64,000 bases of DNA, from assembly GCA_902591755.1 (NCBI GenBank), contig CACJBX010000001.1:35001-99000 (forward strand), in the 5' to 3' direction. This DNA is from an uncultured Pelagibacteraceae bacterium (GTDB lineage: Bacteria; Pseudomonadota; Alphaproteobacteria; Pelagibacterales; Pelagibacteraceae). The notes under the pieces are model-generated. The model did no database searches. It was not told the origin of the DNA and was given only the letters and a program-made list of their open reading frames with translations. The translations under genes and the position numbers were made by a program. Shown here piece by piece: positions 18,561-27,706 of the stretch. Within the stretch, counting starts at the first letter, position 1, and each line of letters opens with the position of its first letter.

Positions 18561-19391
18561 TTAGATTTTTCTATATTCGCTTGCTTCGTAAACTCCTAAA
18601 ATATCTAAACTAACAGTATGGAATCCGAGCTCTTCTAAAGATTTTTGGATTTTTGGATCTTCAATATGTCCATAAATATCGCATATAAATAAATATTGTT
18701 CAAAACTGTTTTGATCAGAGAAACTTTCTAATTTACTTAAATTAACATTATTGGTGGCAAAGCCGCCCAAACATTTGTAAAGAGCGGCAGGTTTATTTTT
18801 TACTTTAAAAATACAACTTGTAATATAATTTTTTTTCTTAAATTCTGGATGGGAAGCTTTGCTGCCCATAATTAAAAACCTCGTCACATTGCCTTTATTG
18901 TCTTCAATATTCTTTTTTACTATTTTCAGATTGTAAATTTCAGCAGCTAGCTCAGAAGCAATTGCAGCTTCATTTTTAATTTTGTTATCACTAATATATT
19001 TTGCACTACCTGCAGTATCTGCTGCAATTATAGGCTCAAGTTTATTTTCTGTGATAATTTTTTGACATTGTGAAATAGCTTGAGTGTGCGATCTTACTGA
19101 AGATATATTTTTCATACTTGAACTAGGCAGTATCATTAAATTATGGGTGATCGGTTGAAAATGTTCTGCATAAATCTGGAGCTTATATTTATTTATAAGA
19201 TATTGTATGTCTGCAACTCTTCCTGCAATTGAATTTTCTACAGGAATAATAGTTCTATAACTTTCATTTTTTAAGCAAAGATTAAAGCATTCTTCAAAAG
19301 TATTTTGCGAAATAGGTTCATAATCAGGATACATTTTTTTTGCCGCTAAGTGGGAATATGCTCCTGGTGAACCTTGGTATACAATTTTCAT
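18561..19391 (-). CDS. pheA: Prephenate dehydratase
   Basis: Converts prephenate to phenylpyruvate for phenylalanine. The catalytic domain starts YQGSPGAYSHLAA and carries the GNVTRFLIMG segment (about 170) with the conserved T-R-F. A C-terminal ACT domain (about 195-270) follows. No chorismate mutase domain is fused. The usual ACT ESRP motif reads ESFS here, which may change phenylalanine feedback; alphaproteobacterial enzymes often deviate at this place. The gene lies 4 nt downstream of kdsB. Confidence 0.94.
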   Translation of the reverse strand: MKIVYQGSPGAYSHLAAKKMYPDYEPISQNTFEECFNLCLKNESYRTIIPVENSIAGRVADIQYLINKYKLQIYAEHFQPITHNLMILPSSSMKNISSVRSHTQAISQCQKIITENKLEPIIAADTAGSAKYISDNKIKNEAAIASELAAEIYNLKIVKKNIEDNKGNVTRFLIMGSKASHPEFKKKNYITSCIFKVKNKPAALYKCLGGFATNNVNLSKLESFSDQNSFEQYLFICDIYGHIEDPKIQKSLEELGFHTVSLDILGVYEASEYRKI

Positions 19392-19395
19392 AAAT

Positions 19396-20142
19396 TTAAT
19401 CTTTTTTATATTCCATTATTTTTTTAATTTCCATAAAATCATCCATTGTATCTACGCCTATTGGAGAATTTTGTGTATAGATAACATCAATCGGTATATC
19501 ATTATCTAAAGCACGTAGCTGCTCCAATCTAAATTTTTTTTCATTTTCTGTCTGTTTTAAATTGATAAATTTCTTTAAAGTTGAGATTTCGTACTGATAA
19601 ATTCCAATGTGGTGATAGGTAATTTTTTCGTCAAAATCTTCTGCATTTCTAAAAAAAGTCAAAGCTGGTGAATAATTATTTTTTCGAAAAGTCTCATTTA
19701 CGGAGACTTTTACAATATTCTTATTACTAAATATTTTTTTGTCCTTAATATCTGTGCAAAGCGTACCAATTTTTGAATTTAGTTTTCTAACATTTTTATC
19801 AAGATTAATTATATCCTCTGTTGATATTTGAGGTTCGTCTCCCTGTAAATTAATAACATATTTAATATTTTGTATGTCTTTAATTTTTTCTACTGCCTCA
19901 AAAATTCTGTCAGTGCCTGTTTGATGATTTTTACTAGTCATTATCGAATTACCACCATTTTTTTCAATTTCAGTCTGAATTTCAGAATCCTCCGTTGCAA
20001 CATAAACTTTGCCCAAATTTGTCGCCTTAGCCTTATTGTATACGTGCTGAATAATGCTTATTCCATTTATTTTTAGTAAAGGTTTTCCAGGTAGCCTTGA
20101 TGCACTCATTCTAGACGGTATCAAGATAATTGTGTTATCCAT
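19396..20142 (-). CDS. kdsB: 3-deoxy-manno-octulosonate cytidylyltransferase
   Basis: Activates Kdo as CMP-Kdo for lipid A-core assembly. The nucleotidyltransferase N-terminus IPSRMSASRLPGKPL (about 8-22) with the conserved Arg and Lys, the INLQGDEP magnesium motif near 102, and the YHHIGIYQY and EQLRALDND segments are diagnostic. Length (248 aa) is normal. With kdsD, lptC and lptB in the window it indicates a complete LPS route. Co-transcribed with pheA. Confidence 0.95.
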   Translation of the reverse strand: MDNTIILIPSRMSASRLPGKPLLKINGISIIQHVYNKAKATNLGKVYVATEDSEIQTEIEKNGGNSIMTSKNHQTGTDRIFEAVEKIKDIQNIKYVINLQGDEPQISTEDIINLDKNVRKLNSKIGTLCTDIKDKKIFSNKNIVKVSVNETFRKNNYSPALTFFRNAEDFDEKITYHHIGIYQYEISTLKKFINLKQTENEKKFRLEQLRALDNDIPIDVIYTQNSPIGVDTMDDFMEIKKIMEYKKD

Positions 20143-20234
20143 TTTAAAGTTTAATGCGTCTTACAGACGCAAATAATTTTTTAATTAGTTTATTTTGATA
20201 TTAACATGTTATATGAGTTCTTAAGTAAAAAATA

Positions 20235-20774
20235 ATGGATTCTTTTGAAATAAATAAAATAGTTGCAGCTGTATTGTTAGTTGCGCTCTTGGTTATTGGT
20301 ATTGGAAAAATCTCAAATTTATTATTCAATGTAGAAAAGCCAGAAGTTTCTGGTTATAAAGTTGAGGTATCTGAAGAAGTTTCAAAAAAATCTGTGGCTC
20401 AAAAAGAGGAGAAGGTCGAAGTTGATATATCGGCTTTAATGGCCCAAGCTGATCTAGCACATGGCGAAAAAATCTTTAAAAAATGTTCGGCATGTCACTC
20501 GATACAAGCAGGTGGGGGAAATAAAATTGGACCAGCTTTATACAATGTTGTGGGAAGAAAAGTTGCTGCTATCGACGATTACAAATATTCAAAAGCACTT
20601 GTTGCTTACACAAAAAATTGGACTTTTGAGGAATTGAATGGTTATTTAATCAAACCTCAAGCTTGGATAAAAGGTACTAAAATGGCATTCGCTGGTTTAA
20701 GAAAAGAGAAAGATAGAGCATCAGTTATTTTATATTTAAACAAAAATTCGGATAGCCCTTTACCGTTACCTTAA
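20235..20774 (+). CDS. Membrane-anchored c-type cytochrome (CycM/c552-like)
   Basis: A class I cytochrome c that probably carries electrons between the bc1 complex and a terminal oxidase. Residues about 8-30 form a membrane anchor, followed by a charged linker rich in Val, Glu and Lys. Heme attachment is CSACH at C84, C87 and H88; the likely sixth ligand is M150 in the GTKMAF segment. The size of 179 aa and the tethered form match the alphaproteobacterial CycM family and eukaryote-like cytochrome c. It overlaps convergent argF by 9 bases. Confidence 0.93.
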   Translation: MDSFEINKIVAAVLLVALLVIGIGKISNLLFNVEKPEVSGYKVEVSEEVSKKSVAQKEEKVEVDISALMAQADLAHGEKIFKKCSACHSIQAGGGNKIGPALYNVVGRKVAAIDDYKYSKALVAYTKNWTFEELNGYLIKPQAWIKGTKMAFAGLRKEKDRASVILYLNKNSDSPLPLP

Positions 20775-21695
20775 TTTTCCAAAACAGTATAATAAAATAC
20801 TTTTTTGAACATGAACCCTATTAAGCGCTTGTTGCCAGACATGTGAGTTTTTACTCAAAAAAACGTCTTCCGAAACTTCATTTCCTCTTGGCAAACAATG
20901 TAAAAAAATAAAATCCTTTTTTGCTAATCTAGTCAACTTTTTGTCTATCTTAAAATTTTTAAACGCATAGATCTTTTTTTTCTTATTCACTTTATCGTTT
21001 AGTGAAATTACCTTATCTGAAAATATTACGTCAGCACCAGAAACCGCTTTTTTTGGATCATTATAAATATGAATTTTCTTATTATTTTTTTTGACCCAGT
21101 TTATAATTTCATCTCCAGGTTCGAATTTTTTTGGGCAACCAATGCTTAACTTAAATGAAAATTTCACTGAGGCAGCAATTAAACTATTCAAAACATTATT
21201 TGAGTCACCGATCCAACAAATATTCAATTTCGAAATAGATTTTTTTTTGATTTCTTCAACTGTGAAAATATCAGACAATACTTGTGTAGGATGAGATAAA
21301 GGGCTTAAACCATTTATTATAGGTATTGATAAATATTTTTTAAAGTCATCCATTTTTTTTTCGCTATCAGTTCTCAGCATAAAACCATCTCCATAAGTTG
21401 AGAGAACTTTGGCAGTATCGGTAATACTTTCACCTCCTTGGCCTAAATGCAGTTCATTGGATCTTAATGTTAGAGTTCCTCCTCCTAACTGCTTGATTGC
21501 CAAATAAAAACTTATTCTTGTTCTTGAACTTGGTTTTTCAAACATTTGTATCAATATTTTTCCTTTAAGTGGAGATCCTTTGTCAACTTCAAGAGTGCTA
21601 AGTTTTTTTCTTAATCTTTTTCTGTTTTTAGCATCGACGATAATCTTTCTGAGATCTTTTGAAGATATATCTTTTAAATTTATAAAATGTTTCAT
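20766..21695 (-). CDS. argF: Ornithine carbamoyltransferase
   Basis: Makes citrulline from ornithine and carbamoyl phosphate. The carbamoyl-phosphate loop appears as KPSSRTRISF (about 53-62; canonical S-T-R-T-R), and the ornithine-side HCLPRG motif is near residue 270. Length (309 aa) is typical. It follows argD by 4 nt, so the two arginine steps are co-expressed. Confidence 0.95.
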   Translation of the reverse strand: MKHFINLKDISSKDLRKIIVDAKNRKRLRKKLSTLEVDKGSPLKGKILIQMFEKPSSRTRISFYLAIKQLGGGTLTLRSNELHLGQGGESITDTAKVLSTYGDGFMLRTDSEKKMDDFKKYLSIPIINGLSPLSHPTQVLSDIFTVEEIKKKSISKLNICWIGDSNNVLNSLIAASVKFSFKLSIGCPKKFEPGDEIINWVKKNNKKIHIYNDPKKAVSGADVIFSDKVISLNDKVNKKKKIYAFKNFKIDKKLTRLAKKDFIFLHCLPRGNEVSEDVFLSKNSHVWQQALNRVHVQKSILLYCFGKLR

Positions 21696-21699
21696 TAAA

Positions 21700-22863
21700 C
21701 TAGTATTCTGAGCAAACTTTATTAATAATTTTTAATGCTACATCGATTTCATTTTTCTTCACATTTAAAGGTGGTAAAATACGAATAACATTTTCTGCGG
21801 CTTTAATGGTCAGCAATTTATTTTCCATTAGTTTTTTTATGAATAAAGTCTGATCTTTGTGTAATCGAATGCCTATTAATAAACCTTTTCCTCTAATTTG
21901 TTTAATTATATTTGGATATTTGTCTTTAATGTCATTTAAATTTTTTAAAAAATATTTAGAAAGATTTTTAATGTTATTCAAAAATTTTTTATTTGAAATT
22001 ATATCCATTACTTCATTTCCAACAGACATAGCTAAGGGATTGCCTCCAAATGTGGATCCATGAGTTCCAGGTACCATAGCTTTGCTAACCTTCTTGTTCA
22101 TAAGTACTGCACCAATTGGAAAACCTCCACCTATACCTTTTGCTATAGGAACAATATCTGGTTTTACTTTAGAGCTTTCAAAAGCAAAAAAATCTCCTGA
22201 TCTTCCAATTCCACACTGAACTTCATCAAGTATAAGTAATATTTTTTTCTTGTTACACAACTTTCTCAAATCTCGTAAACACCAGTCAGGTATTACTTTT
22301 ATTCCACCTTCACCCATAATTGTCTCAACCATAATGGCCGCTGTATTTTTGGTGATTTTTTTTTTTAAGGAATTGTGATCCCCAAAAACAAAATGATCAA
22401 AACCACTTACTTTCGGGCCAAAACCTTCGGTCATTTTTTTCGATCCACTGGCAAAAATTGCAGCTATAGTTCGACCATGAAATGAATTTTTTACACAAAG
22501 AATTCTATTTTTTTTTGGTTTTCCAATTGAATAAAAATATCGTCTAGCCACCTTTATAGCAACCTCTGTGGCTTCAGTCCCAGAGTTTTGAAATATTACT
22601 GAGTCTGCAAAAGTTTTTTTGACCAATTTTTTTGCTAACATCTCTCCCTCAGGAATAGTAAAAGCGTTTGAAACGTGCCAAACTTTTTTCGCTTGTTTAT
22701 ACAAAGCTTTTACTAATCTTGGATTGGCATGACCTAAACTATTGACTGCAATTCCCGAGCAAAAATCTAAATATTTCTTACCGTTTGTAGCAACTAAATA
22801 GCTTCCAATGCCTTTTTTGAAAGAAATTTTTCTTCTATTATAATTGTTCGCTAAAAATGTCAT
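21700..22863 (-). CDS. argD: Acetylornithine aminotransferase
   Basis: PLP-dependent class III aminotransferase of arginine synthesis; in many bacteria it also acts as succinyl-DAP aminotransferase for lysine, which would serve the dapD/dapE pathway present here. The LDEVQCGIGRSG segment holds the aspartate that contacts the PLP nitrogen, and the Schiff-base lysine is in IAKGIGGGFPIGAV. Length is 387 aa. It starts at the base next to the end of the upstream permease gene. Confidence 0.95.
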   Translation of the reverse strand: MTFLANNYNRRKISFKKGIGSYLVATNGKKYLDFCSGIAVNSLGHANPRLVKALYKQAKKVWHVSNAFTIPEGEMLAKKLVKKTFADSVIFQNSGTEATEVAIKVARRYFYSIGKPKKNRILCVKNSFHGRTIAAIFASGSKKMTEGFGPKVSGFDHFVFGDHNSLKKKITKNTAAIMVETIMGEGGIKVIPDWCLRDLRKLCNKKKILLILDEVQCGIGRSGDFFAFESSKVKPDIVPIAKGIGGGFPIGAVLMNKKVSKAMVPGTHGSTFGGNPLAMSVGNEVMDIISNKKFLNNIKNLSKYFLKNLNDIKDKYPNIIKQIRGKGLLIGIRLHKDQTLFIKKLMENKLLTIKAAENVIRILPPLNVKKNEIDVALKIINKVCSEY

Positions 22864-23676
22864 TTAATTTCTAATTTTGTATCCTTTTTTATAAAGGAGA
22901 AATGATAGGAACCATATAATCAAACTAAATAAAAATAAATATATAAGACCAAATTTAATTGAACCATCGCTACTTCCGATAAAGGAAAATCTCAATCCAT
23001 CAATCATATGAAAAAAAGGATTTATCAAACTTATTTTTTGTAAGATTTCGGGAAGTCTATTTATCGAGTAAAAAGTACCAGACAAAAAGGACATTGGAAC
23101 AATTATGAAGTTGGTTACTGTAGCCATATTTTCCCATTTATCTGACCACATACCTGCTATGAAACCCATTGCTCCCATAGAAAAAGATGACAGAAATAAG
23201 AAAATTAAGAAGAATAGAGCGTTTTCGAGACGGATATCTATAAAAATACTAAATACTAAAATTGATAAAAAACTTATCATTATAGACCTTGTAATTGAGG
23301 CAGAAATTACAGCGAGCGTTACCTCAAGTGCTGAAAGTGGACTTCCTACCAAATCCACTATATTTCCCATCATTTTTCCTGATAGTATTGAGGATGACGA
23401 ATGTGCAAAAGATTGTTGAATTATTTGCATGCTAATTAATCCAGGGGCCAAAAATTCGATAAAAGGAACGCCAAGAACCATTCCTCTATTTTCGCCTAAC
23501 GCAAGAGAAATGACCATTAAAAATAAAATTGCTGTAACGACTGGACCTAAGATTGTTTGACCAGATACAATTAAAAAACGAAGCGTCTCTTTTTTATACA
23601 ATGAGTAAAAACCTATCCAGTTTATAAAGCTGAATCTTCGTACTCCAATTTTGTATTTTTTATTAAGTTCAACCAT
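22864..23676 (-). CDS. ABC-2 type transporter permease
   Basis: A 270-residue integral membrane protein with about six hydrophobic segments (near 35-60, 70-90, 115-145, 150-170, 180-205 and 235-260), the layout of ABC-2 exporters such as YadH or NodJ. The FLAPGLISMQIIQ and MSFLSGTFYSINRLP segments are typical. No ATPase gene is adjacent, so the partner must be encoded elsewhere. Substrate is unknown; polysaccharide, lipid or drug export are all known for the family. It heads the permease-argD-argF minus-strand unit. Confidence 0.85.
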   Translation of the reverse strand: MVELNKKYKIGVRRFSFINWIGFYSLYKKETLRFLIVSGQTILGPVVTAILFLMVISLALGENRGMVLGVPFIEFLAPGLISMQIIQQSFAHSSSSILSGKMMGNIVDLVGSPLSALEVTLAVISASITRSIMISFLSILVFSIFIDIRLENALFFLIFLFLSSFSMGAMGFIAGMWSDKWENMATVTNFIIVPMSFLSGTFYSINRLPEILQKISLINPFFHMIDGLRFSFIGSSDGSIKFGLIYLFLFSLIIWFLSFLLYKKGYKIRN

Positions 23677-23753
23677 AAGTACTTATAATTTTCTTTTTAA
23701 AAAATTGTTAAGAAATTAAAGAAAATACTTGTTTTAGTAAGCATATTATGAAT

Positions 23754-23767
23754 TACTATATATAGTA
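23754..23767. promoter_or_regulatory. 14-bp palindrome upstream of gcrA
   Basis: TACTATATATAGTA is a perfect inverted repeat 30 bases before the gcrA start, in the 121-bp divergent spacer with the ABC permease gene. It could be an operator or part of the core promoter; in DNA this AT-rich, chance remains possible. Confidence 0.3.
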
Positions 23768-23797
23768 GTTTATATTTAATATTTACTAAATATTGTA

Positions 23798-24298
23798 ATG
23801 AGCTGGACGCAAGAAAAAGTAGAAAAACTTAAAGAATTATGGGGTAAAGGAAACACAGCTAGTGAAATTGCTCAGATACTCGGCGGTGTAACTAGAAATG
23901 CAGTTATTGGTAAAGCCCATAGATTGAATTTATCAGGAAAAATTCAAACAAAAAAAAGCTCATCTTTAACAAATAATAATAGTGATAATGAAAATAAAAT
24001 CTCTCGCAAAAATTTCAGAAGAGGTAAATTTAAATCTTTAATTATAGACAAAGATTTTGAACCCGAAAACCCTAAACAGCTTGAGGAATTAGATGAAAAT
24101 TCTTGTAAATGGCCAATTGGACACCCCAACGAGGATAATTTTTACTTTTGTGGCAGAACTTCATTAAAAGATTTTTCATATTGTAAGCTTCATTTATTAT
24201 ACGCTTTTCAACCAAAAAATAGAAAAGAAGATGTTTTGGATAAAGATAAAGACAATGAAGTTCCAAAATTTATTAAAAGAAAGATAAAGTCCGCTTAA
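23798..24298 (+). CDS. gcrA: Cell-cycle regulator GcrA
   Basis: Alphaproteobacterial transcription regulator that associates with sigma-70 RNA polymerase and senses GANTC methylation set by CcrM. The N-terminus (MSWTQEKVEKLKELWGKG) and the helix-turn-helix segment SEIAQILGGVTRNAVIGKAHRL (given here as two parts, residues about 21-42) are nearly canonical. The C-terminal sigma-binding part has CKWPIGHP and the YCKLH motif. Length 166 aa. Presence suggests a CcrM-GcrA layer even in this compact genome. Confidence 0.94.
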   Translation: MSWTQEKVEKLKELWGKGNTASEIAQILGGVTRNAVIGKAHRLNLSGKIQTKKSSSLTNNNSDNENKISRKNFRRGKFKSLIIDKDFEPENPKQLEELDENSCKWPIGHPNEDNFYFCGRTSLKDFSYCKLHLLYAFQPKNRKEDVLDKDKDNEVPKFIKRKIKSA

Positions 24299-24299
24299 A

Positions 24300-24551
24300 T
24301 TATTCGCCTAATATTTTCTTTTTAGCGGCAGCAAACTCCTCATCACTCAATATTTTTTTTTCGTGTAATTCTTTTAATTCGGTGAGTTTTTTAATAAGGT
24401 CCTCTTGATTATCCAAACTAGTATTATTAGAATTCTCTAAATCTTTATTGGCTTTTTTTGCTTCCATGCCAGTATTTATGGCTCTAAAAGCAATATATAA
24501 AACGAAGCACAATATTAAACCAATTAAAGTATATACTATAGATGTAACCAT
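24300..24551 (-). CDS. Small membrane protein with C-terminal SHOCT domain
   Basis: An 83-residue protein: one membrane helix at about 5-25, a charged linker, and a C-terminal SHOCT module (about 52-82) of the form LIKKLTELKELHEKKILSDE ending in EFAAAKKKIL. SHOCT modules are short helical elements at protein ends that are thought to mediate oligomerisation. Function is unknown. It is tail to tail with gcrA with one base between and follows the NDUFA9-like gene by 4 nt. Confidence 0.75.
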   Translation of the reverse strand: MVTSIVYTLIGLILCFVLYIAFRAINTGMEAKKANKDLENSNNTSLDNQEDLIKKLTELKELHEKKILSDEEFAAAKKKILGE

Positions 24552-24555
24552 AAAA

Positions 24556-25509
24556 TTAATTCACTTTTTTTTTAGAGTATTCTCCCTCATTCTTCCACAT
24601 ATATGAATACTTATTTACCTCATCTTCAAATCTTGATGAACAATCAAACTCAAAGTCATTATTGCTTTTGTATTTACCAGATAAAACGTTGTCATATTTT
24701 AACAATCTAAGCTGATCATTTGTGATGAGGGGCTTGGGTAAAAGTTCGAAAATATGTGCAGTCATTCCAGCTAGAGAGATTGGCATTGGAAGCAATACCC
24801 TTTTTTTTTCTATTAAAAAAAGAAGTTTTTCTAAAATTTCTTTAAAAGACATCTCTTCTGGGCCAGCAAATTCAATAATATTTTCCTTAACATCATCGAT
24901 TATTATTTTAGTTATAGAGTTTGTTAAATCTGAACAAAAAATAGGTCTAAACTTTGTTTTACCATTATAGTAAATTGGAAAAATAGGCAACAATCCCAAC
25001 AAAGTCATTAATTGAGTGGTAAAATTATCGTCTACAGAATACACTATTGAGGGTCTCACAATTACAGTATTGTTGAAATTATTTAAAATTTCTTTTTCAC
25101 CTTTTAATTTACTTTGAGCATAAATGGAGTCTTTTGCATTTTCAATACCAAGAGCAGATAAGTGTACAAATTTTTTTAATTTGTAAGACGATGCATATCT
25201 AGAAATCATTTTTGGAAATTCTGTGTGTATGTTATTAAAACTATTTTTACCCTTTTCAAATAATATACCAACTAAATTCACACACAAATCAGCATTGCTA
25301 AATAATTTTCCAACTAGTTCATGATCAAAAATGCTTCCCTCAACTATTTCAAGATATCCAGGGTTAGCTTGGGTTTTAAGTATATAGCCTTTTTGATGAA
25401 CATTTCTTGTTAATGCTGTTACTTTGATATTATTTTTAGTTAAAGTCCTAATCAAATTTCTGCCGATTTGACCAGAAGCGCCAAAAATTAGACAATTTTT
25501 TGGTTTCAT
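24556..25509 (-). CDS. NDUFA9-like SDR protein (atypical short-chain dehydrogenase)
   Basis: A Rossmann-fold protein with nucleotide-binding motif GASGQIGRN (about 9-17) and a Y-x3-K style segment (YAQSKLKGE near 145). The overall layout is that of the alphaproteobacterial NDUFA9 family, related to an accessory subunit of mitochondrial complex I; in bacteria such proteins are annotated as complex I NDUFA9 family or NAD(P)H-binding. No nuo gene is in the window. Length 317 aa. Role in respiration is inferred only from the family name. Confidence 0.75.
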   Translation of the reverse strand: MKPKNCLIFGASGQIGRNLIRTLTKNNIKVTALTRNVHQKGYILKTQANPGYLEIVEGSIFDHELVGKLFSNADLCVNLVGILFEKGKNSFNNIHTEFPKMISRYASSYKLKKFVHLSALGIENAKDSIYAQSKLKGEKEILNNFNNTVIVRPSIVYSVDDNFTTQLMTLLGLLPIFPIYYNGKTKFRPIFCSDLTNSITKIIIDDVKENIIEFAGPEEMSFKEILEKLLFLIEKKRVLLPMPISLAGMTAHIFELLPKPLITNDQLRLLKYDNVLSGKYKSNNDFEFDCSSRFEDEVNKYSYMWKNEGEYSKKKVN

Positions 25510-25529
25510 ATATAAATAATTAAAAGTTT

Positions 25530-26135
25530 ATGGATATAAAAGTTCACAAAACAGATTTACCAGAAGATCTTAATGTTGGCAATAGTATAGCTGTTGACTG
25601 CGAGTTTATGGGATTAAATTTCCAAAGAGATAAGTTATGCTTAGTTCAAATTTCATCAGGAAATTCTGATGCACATATAGTTCAACTTGATAGAAATGAA
25701 TATAAAGCTCCTGTTTTAAAAAAAATATTATCAGACAAATCAATTAAAAAAATTTTCCACTTTGCAAGAGCAGATCTCACTTTTATTAAGAAGTACCTTT
25801 TGGTAGATGTAGATAATATAGAGGATACAAAACTTCAATCAAAACTTGCAAGGTCTTACACCGATAGACATGGGTTGAAAGATTTAATTAAAGAATTTGT
25901 TGGTGTCGACATTAGTAAGCAGTTTCAAAGTTCTGATTTTGGAGGTGAACTATCCCAGGCTCAAATTAAATATTGTGCTAACGATGTCATATACTTGCAT
26001 AAAATTAATGATGCTTTAACGAAAATTCTTAAAAGGGAAAAAAGATTTCAATTATATGAAGACTGTTTAAAATTTATCAATACAAGAGTCAATTTAGATT
26101 TAGCATCATTTTCGGATGATATTTGGTCACATTAA
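25530..26135 (+). CDS. rnd: Ribonuclease D, short form
   Basis: A DEDD-family 3'-5' exoribonuclease that trims tRNA precursors. Motif I is VDCEFMGL (about 23-30), motif II the FHFARADLTFI segment, motif III YCANDVIYLH (Y-x3-D). At 201 aa it consists of the exonuclease domain alone, lacking both HRDC domains of E. coli RNase D; this short type is common in Alphaproteobacteria. Its stop overlaps the kdsD start by one base (TAATG), starting the operon rnd-kdsD-lptC-lptB-aroA. Confidence 0.9.
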   Translation: MDIKVHKTDLPEDLNVGNSIAVDCEFMGLNFQRDKLCLVQISSGNSDAHIVQLDRNEYKAPVLKKILSDKSIKKIFHFARADLTFIKKYLLVDVDNIEDTKLQSKLARSYTDRHGLKDLIKEFVGVDISKQFQSSDFGGELSQAQIKYCANDVIYLHKINDALTKILKREKRFQLYEDCLKFINTRVNLDLASFSDDIWSH

Positions 26136-27115
26136 TGAAAAAAGATATTTATAAAAAAATTGCAAAGGATGTTATTAACACTGAGATAGTCTCGTTAAAT
26201 AAGTTAAAAAATTCATTAGACATTAATTTTAAGAAAGCAGTTGAAAAAATATTGAATTGCAAAAAAGGTAAAGTTATTTTATCCGGGGTTGGTAAGTCAG
26301 GAATTATTGCAAAGAAAATTGCATCCACATTAGCGTCAGTCGGTACTCCATCTTTTTTTGTGGATGCAAGCTCTTGTTCTCACGGAGATCTTGGTCAAAT
26401 TAGTTCAAACGATATTTTAGTCTTAATAAGCAACAGTGGTGAATCTATTGAGTTAAAAAATATCATACAGTTTGCAAATAGAAATAGAAATATTACCTTA
26501 ATTGGAATAGTTTCAAAAAAAAATTCTCTTCTGTACAGGGCATCTGATATTAAAATTTTAACTCCTGAAGTCAAAGAAGCTGGGCCAGGAAGCATTGTTC
26601 CAACTTCCTCAACTATTGTACAGTTGGCTATTGGTGATGCAATTGCTATCGCTACAATGAAACAAAAAAAATTTGGCCAAAAAGATTTCAAAAGATTTCA
26701 TCCTTCAGGTAGTTTAGGGTCCAAACTAAAATCTGTGGAGGACTTAATGTTAACTGGTAAAAAAATACCATTTATTAATGAAAATTCTAATATGAAAAGT
26801 GCATTAAAGTTTATTTCTCAAAAAAAACTTGGAGTTTTAGTTGCTAGAAATAGTAAAAAAAAAACAACTGGGATTATTACCGATGGACAAGTAAGACGTA
26901 AAAGTGAAAAAAAAGGAAGCCTACAACAATTAAAAGTAAAAGACGTTATGACAAAAAATCCAATTTCAATTAATGCTGATGTTTTGGCAGCTAAAGCTTT
27001 ATCATTAATGAACTCAAAAAGAATTACCTTTTTATGTGTGCATAGAAACAACCAAAAAAATAAAACGATAGGCGTGCTACATATTCACAATATTTTGGAA
27101 AACAATATTCAATAA
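26135..27115 (+). CDS. kdsD: Arabinose-5-phosphate isomerase (KpsF/GutQ family)
   Basis: Interconverts ribulose-5-phosphate and arabinose-5-phosphate, the first Kdo precursor. An SIS domain (about 30-190) has the GVGKSG phosphate loop and CSHGDLGQIS segment; two CBS domains follow (about 205-325). I use the ATG at 26135 (MKKDIYKK), which overlaps the rnd stop; an in-frame ATG at 26123 lies inside rnd. Fits with downstream lptC/lptB in LPS synthesis and export. Confidence 0.94.
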   Translation: MKKDIYKKIAKDVINTEIVSLNKLKNSLDINFKKAVEKILNCKKGKVILSGVGKSGIIAKKIASTLASVGTPSFFVDASSCSHGDLGQISSNDILVLISNSGESIELKNIIQFANRNRNITLIGIVSKKNSLLYRASDIKILTPEVKEAGPGSIVPTSSTIVQLAIGDAIAIATMKQKKFGQKDFKRFHPSGSLGSKLKSVEDLMLTGKKIPFINENSNMKSALKFISQKKLGVLVARNSKKKTTGIITDGQVRRKSEKKGSLQQLKVKDVMTKNPISINADVLAAKALSLMNSKRITFLCVHRNNQKNKTIGVLHIHNILENNIQ

Positions 27116-27706
27116 ATGACAAAGAAAATATACATACAACTATTTTTAATATTCTTTTTAATTTTCATATCTTTTTTTATATTTTTCAAATATTTTAAAA
27201 AATCAAGTTTTGAGGAAAAAGCTAAAGCAAATTTAGAGCAGACCCCCAATGCAGGTGAAAGTTTAATAGAAGATCTTAAATACCTGTCTACTGATAAAAA
27301 GGGTAACAAATATGAAATTGAAGCAACAAAAGGAAATATAGACAAAAATAACCCTGACATTATTTATTTAGAAAACGTAAGAGCAATTATTTTTTTACAT
27401 AATTCTGATCTCATATCAATTAGGTCAAACTTCGCAAAATATAATACAAGGAGTTTTGATACATTATTTAACGACTCAATTTTAGTGAACTATGAAGAAC
27501 ATGTTTTAAAGAGTGATTTTTTAGATTTATCTTTTGAAAATAATCTCGTTTCTTTATATGAGAATGTACGTTATCTTAGTGGAATTTCATCCTTAAAAGC
27601 TGATAAAGCTGAGATAGACATATTGAATAAAAAAACAAAAATTTTTATGGAAGACCCGAGCAAGAAAGTTCAAATTAACAATATACCAACAGATGGCAAT
27701 AATTAA
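27116..27706 (+). CDS. lptC: LPS export protein LptC
   Basis: Bitopic inner-membrane component of the Lpt bridge that hands LPS from LptB2FG to LptA. One membrane helix at about 5-27 is followed by a periplasmic beta-strand-rich domain with the ISLRSNFAKYN-like strands and repeats of short hydrophobic strands. 196 aa, the normal size. Starts directly at the end of kdsD and overlaps lptB by 14 bases. The gene for the periplasmic LptA that usually follows is not here. Confidence 0.88.
   Translation: MTKKIYIQLFLIFFLIFISFFIFFKYFKKSSFEEKAKANLEQTPNAGESLIEDLKYLSTDKKGNKYEIEATKGNIDKNNPDIIYLENVRAIIFLHNSDLISIRSNFAKYNTRSFDTLFNDSILVNYEEHVLKSDFLDLSFENNLVSLYENVRYLSGISSLKADKAEIDILNKKTKIFMEDPSKKVQINNIPTDGNN

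Noticed and set aside
23677-23797. GANTC-methylation-controlled gcrA promoter
   Set aside because: I did not find a GANTC site placed at a recognisable -10 element in the spacer, so no claim is made.
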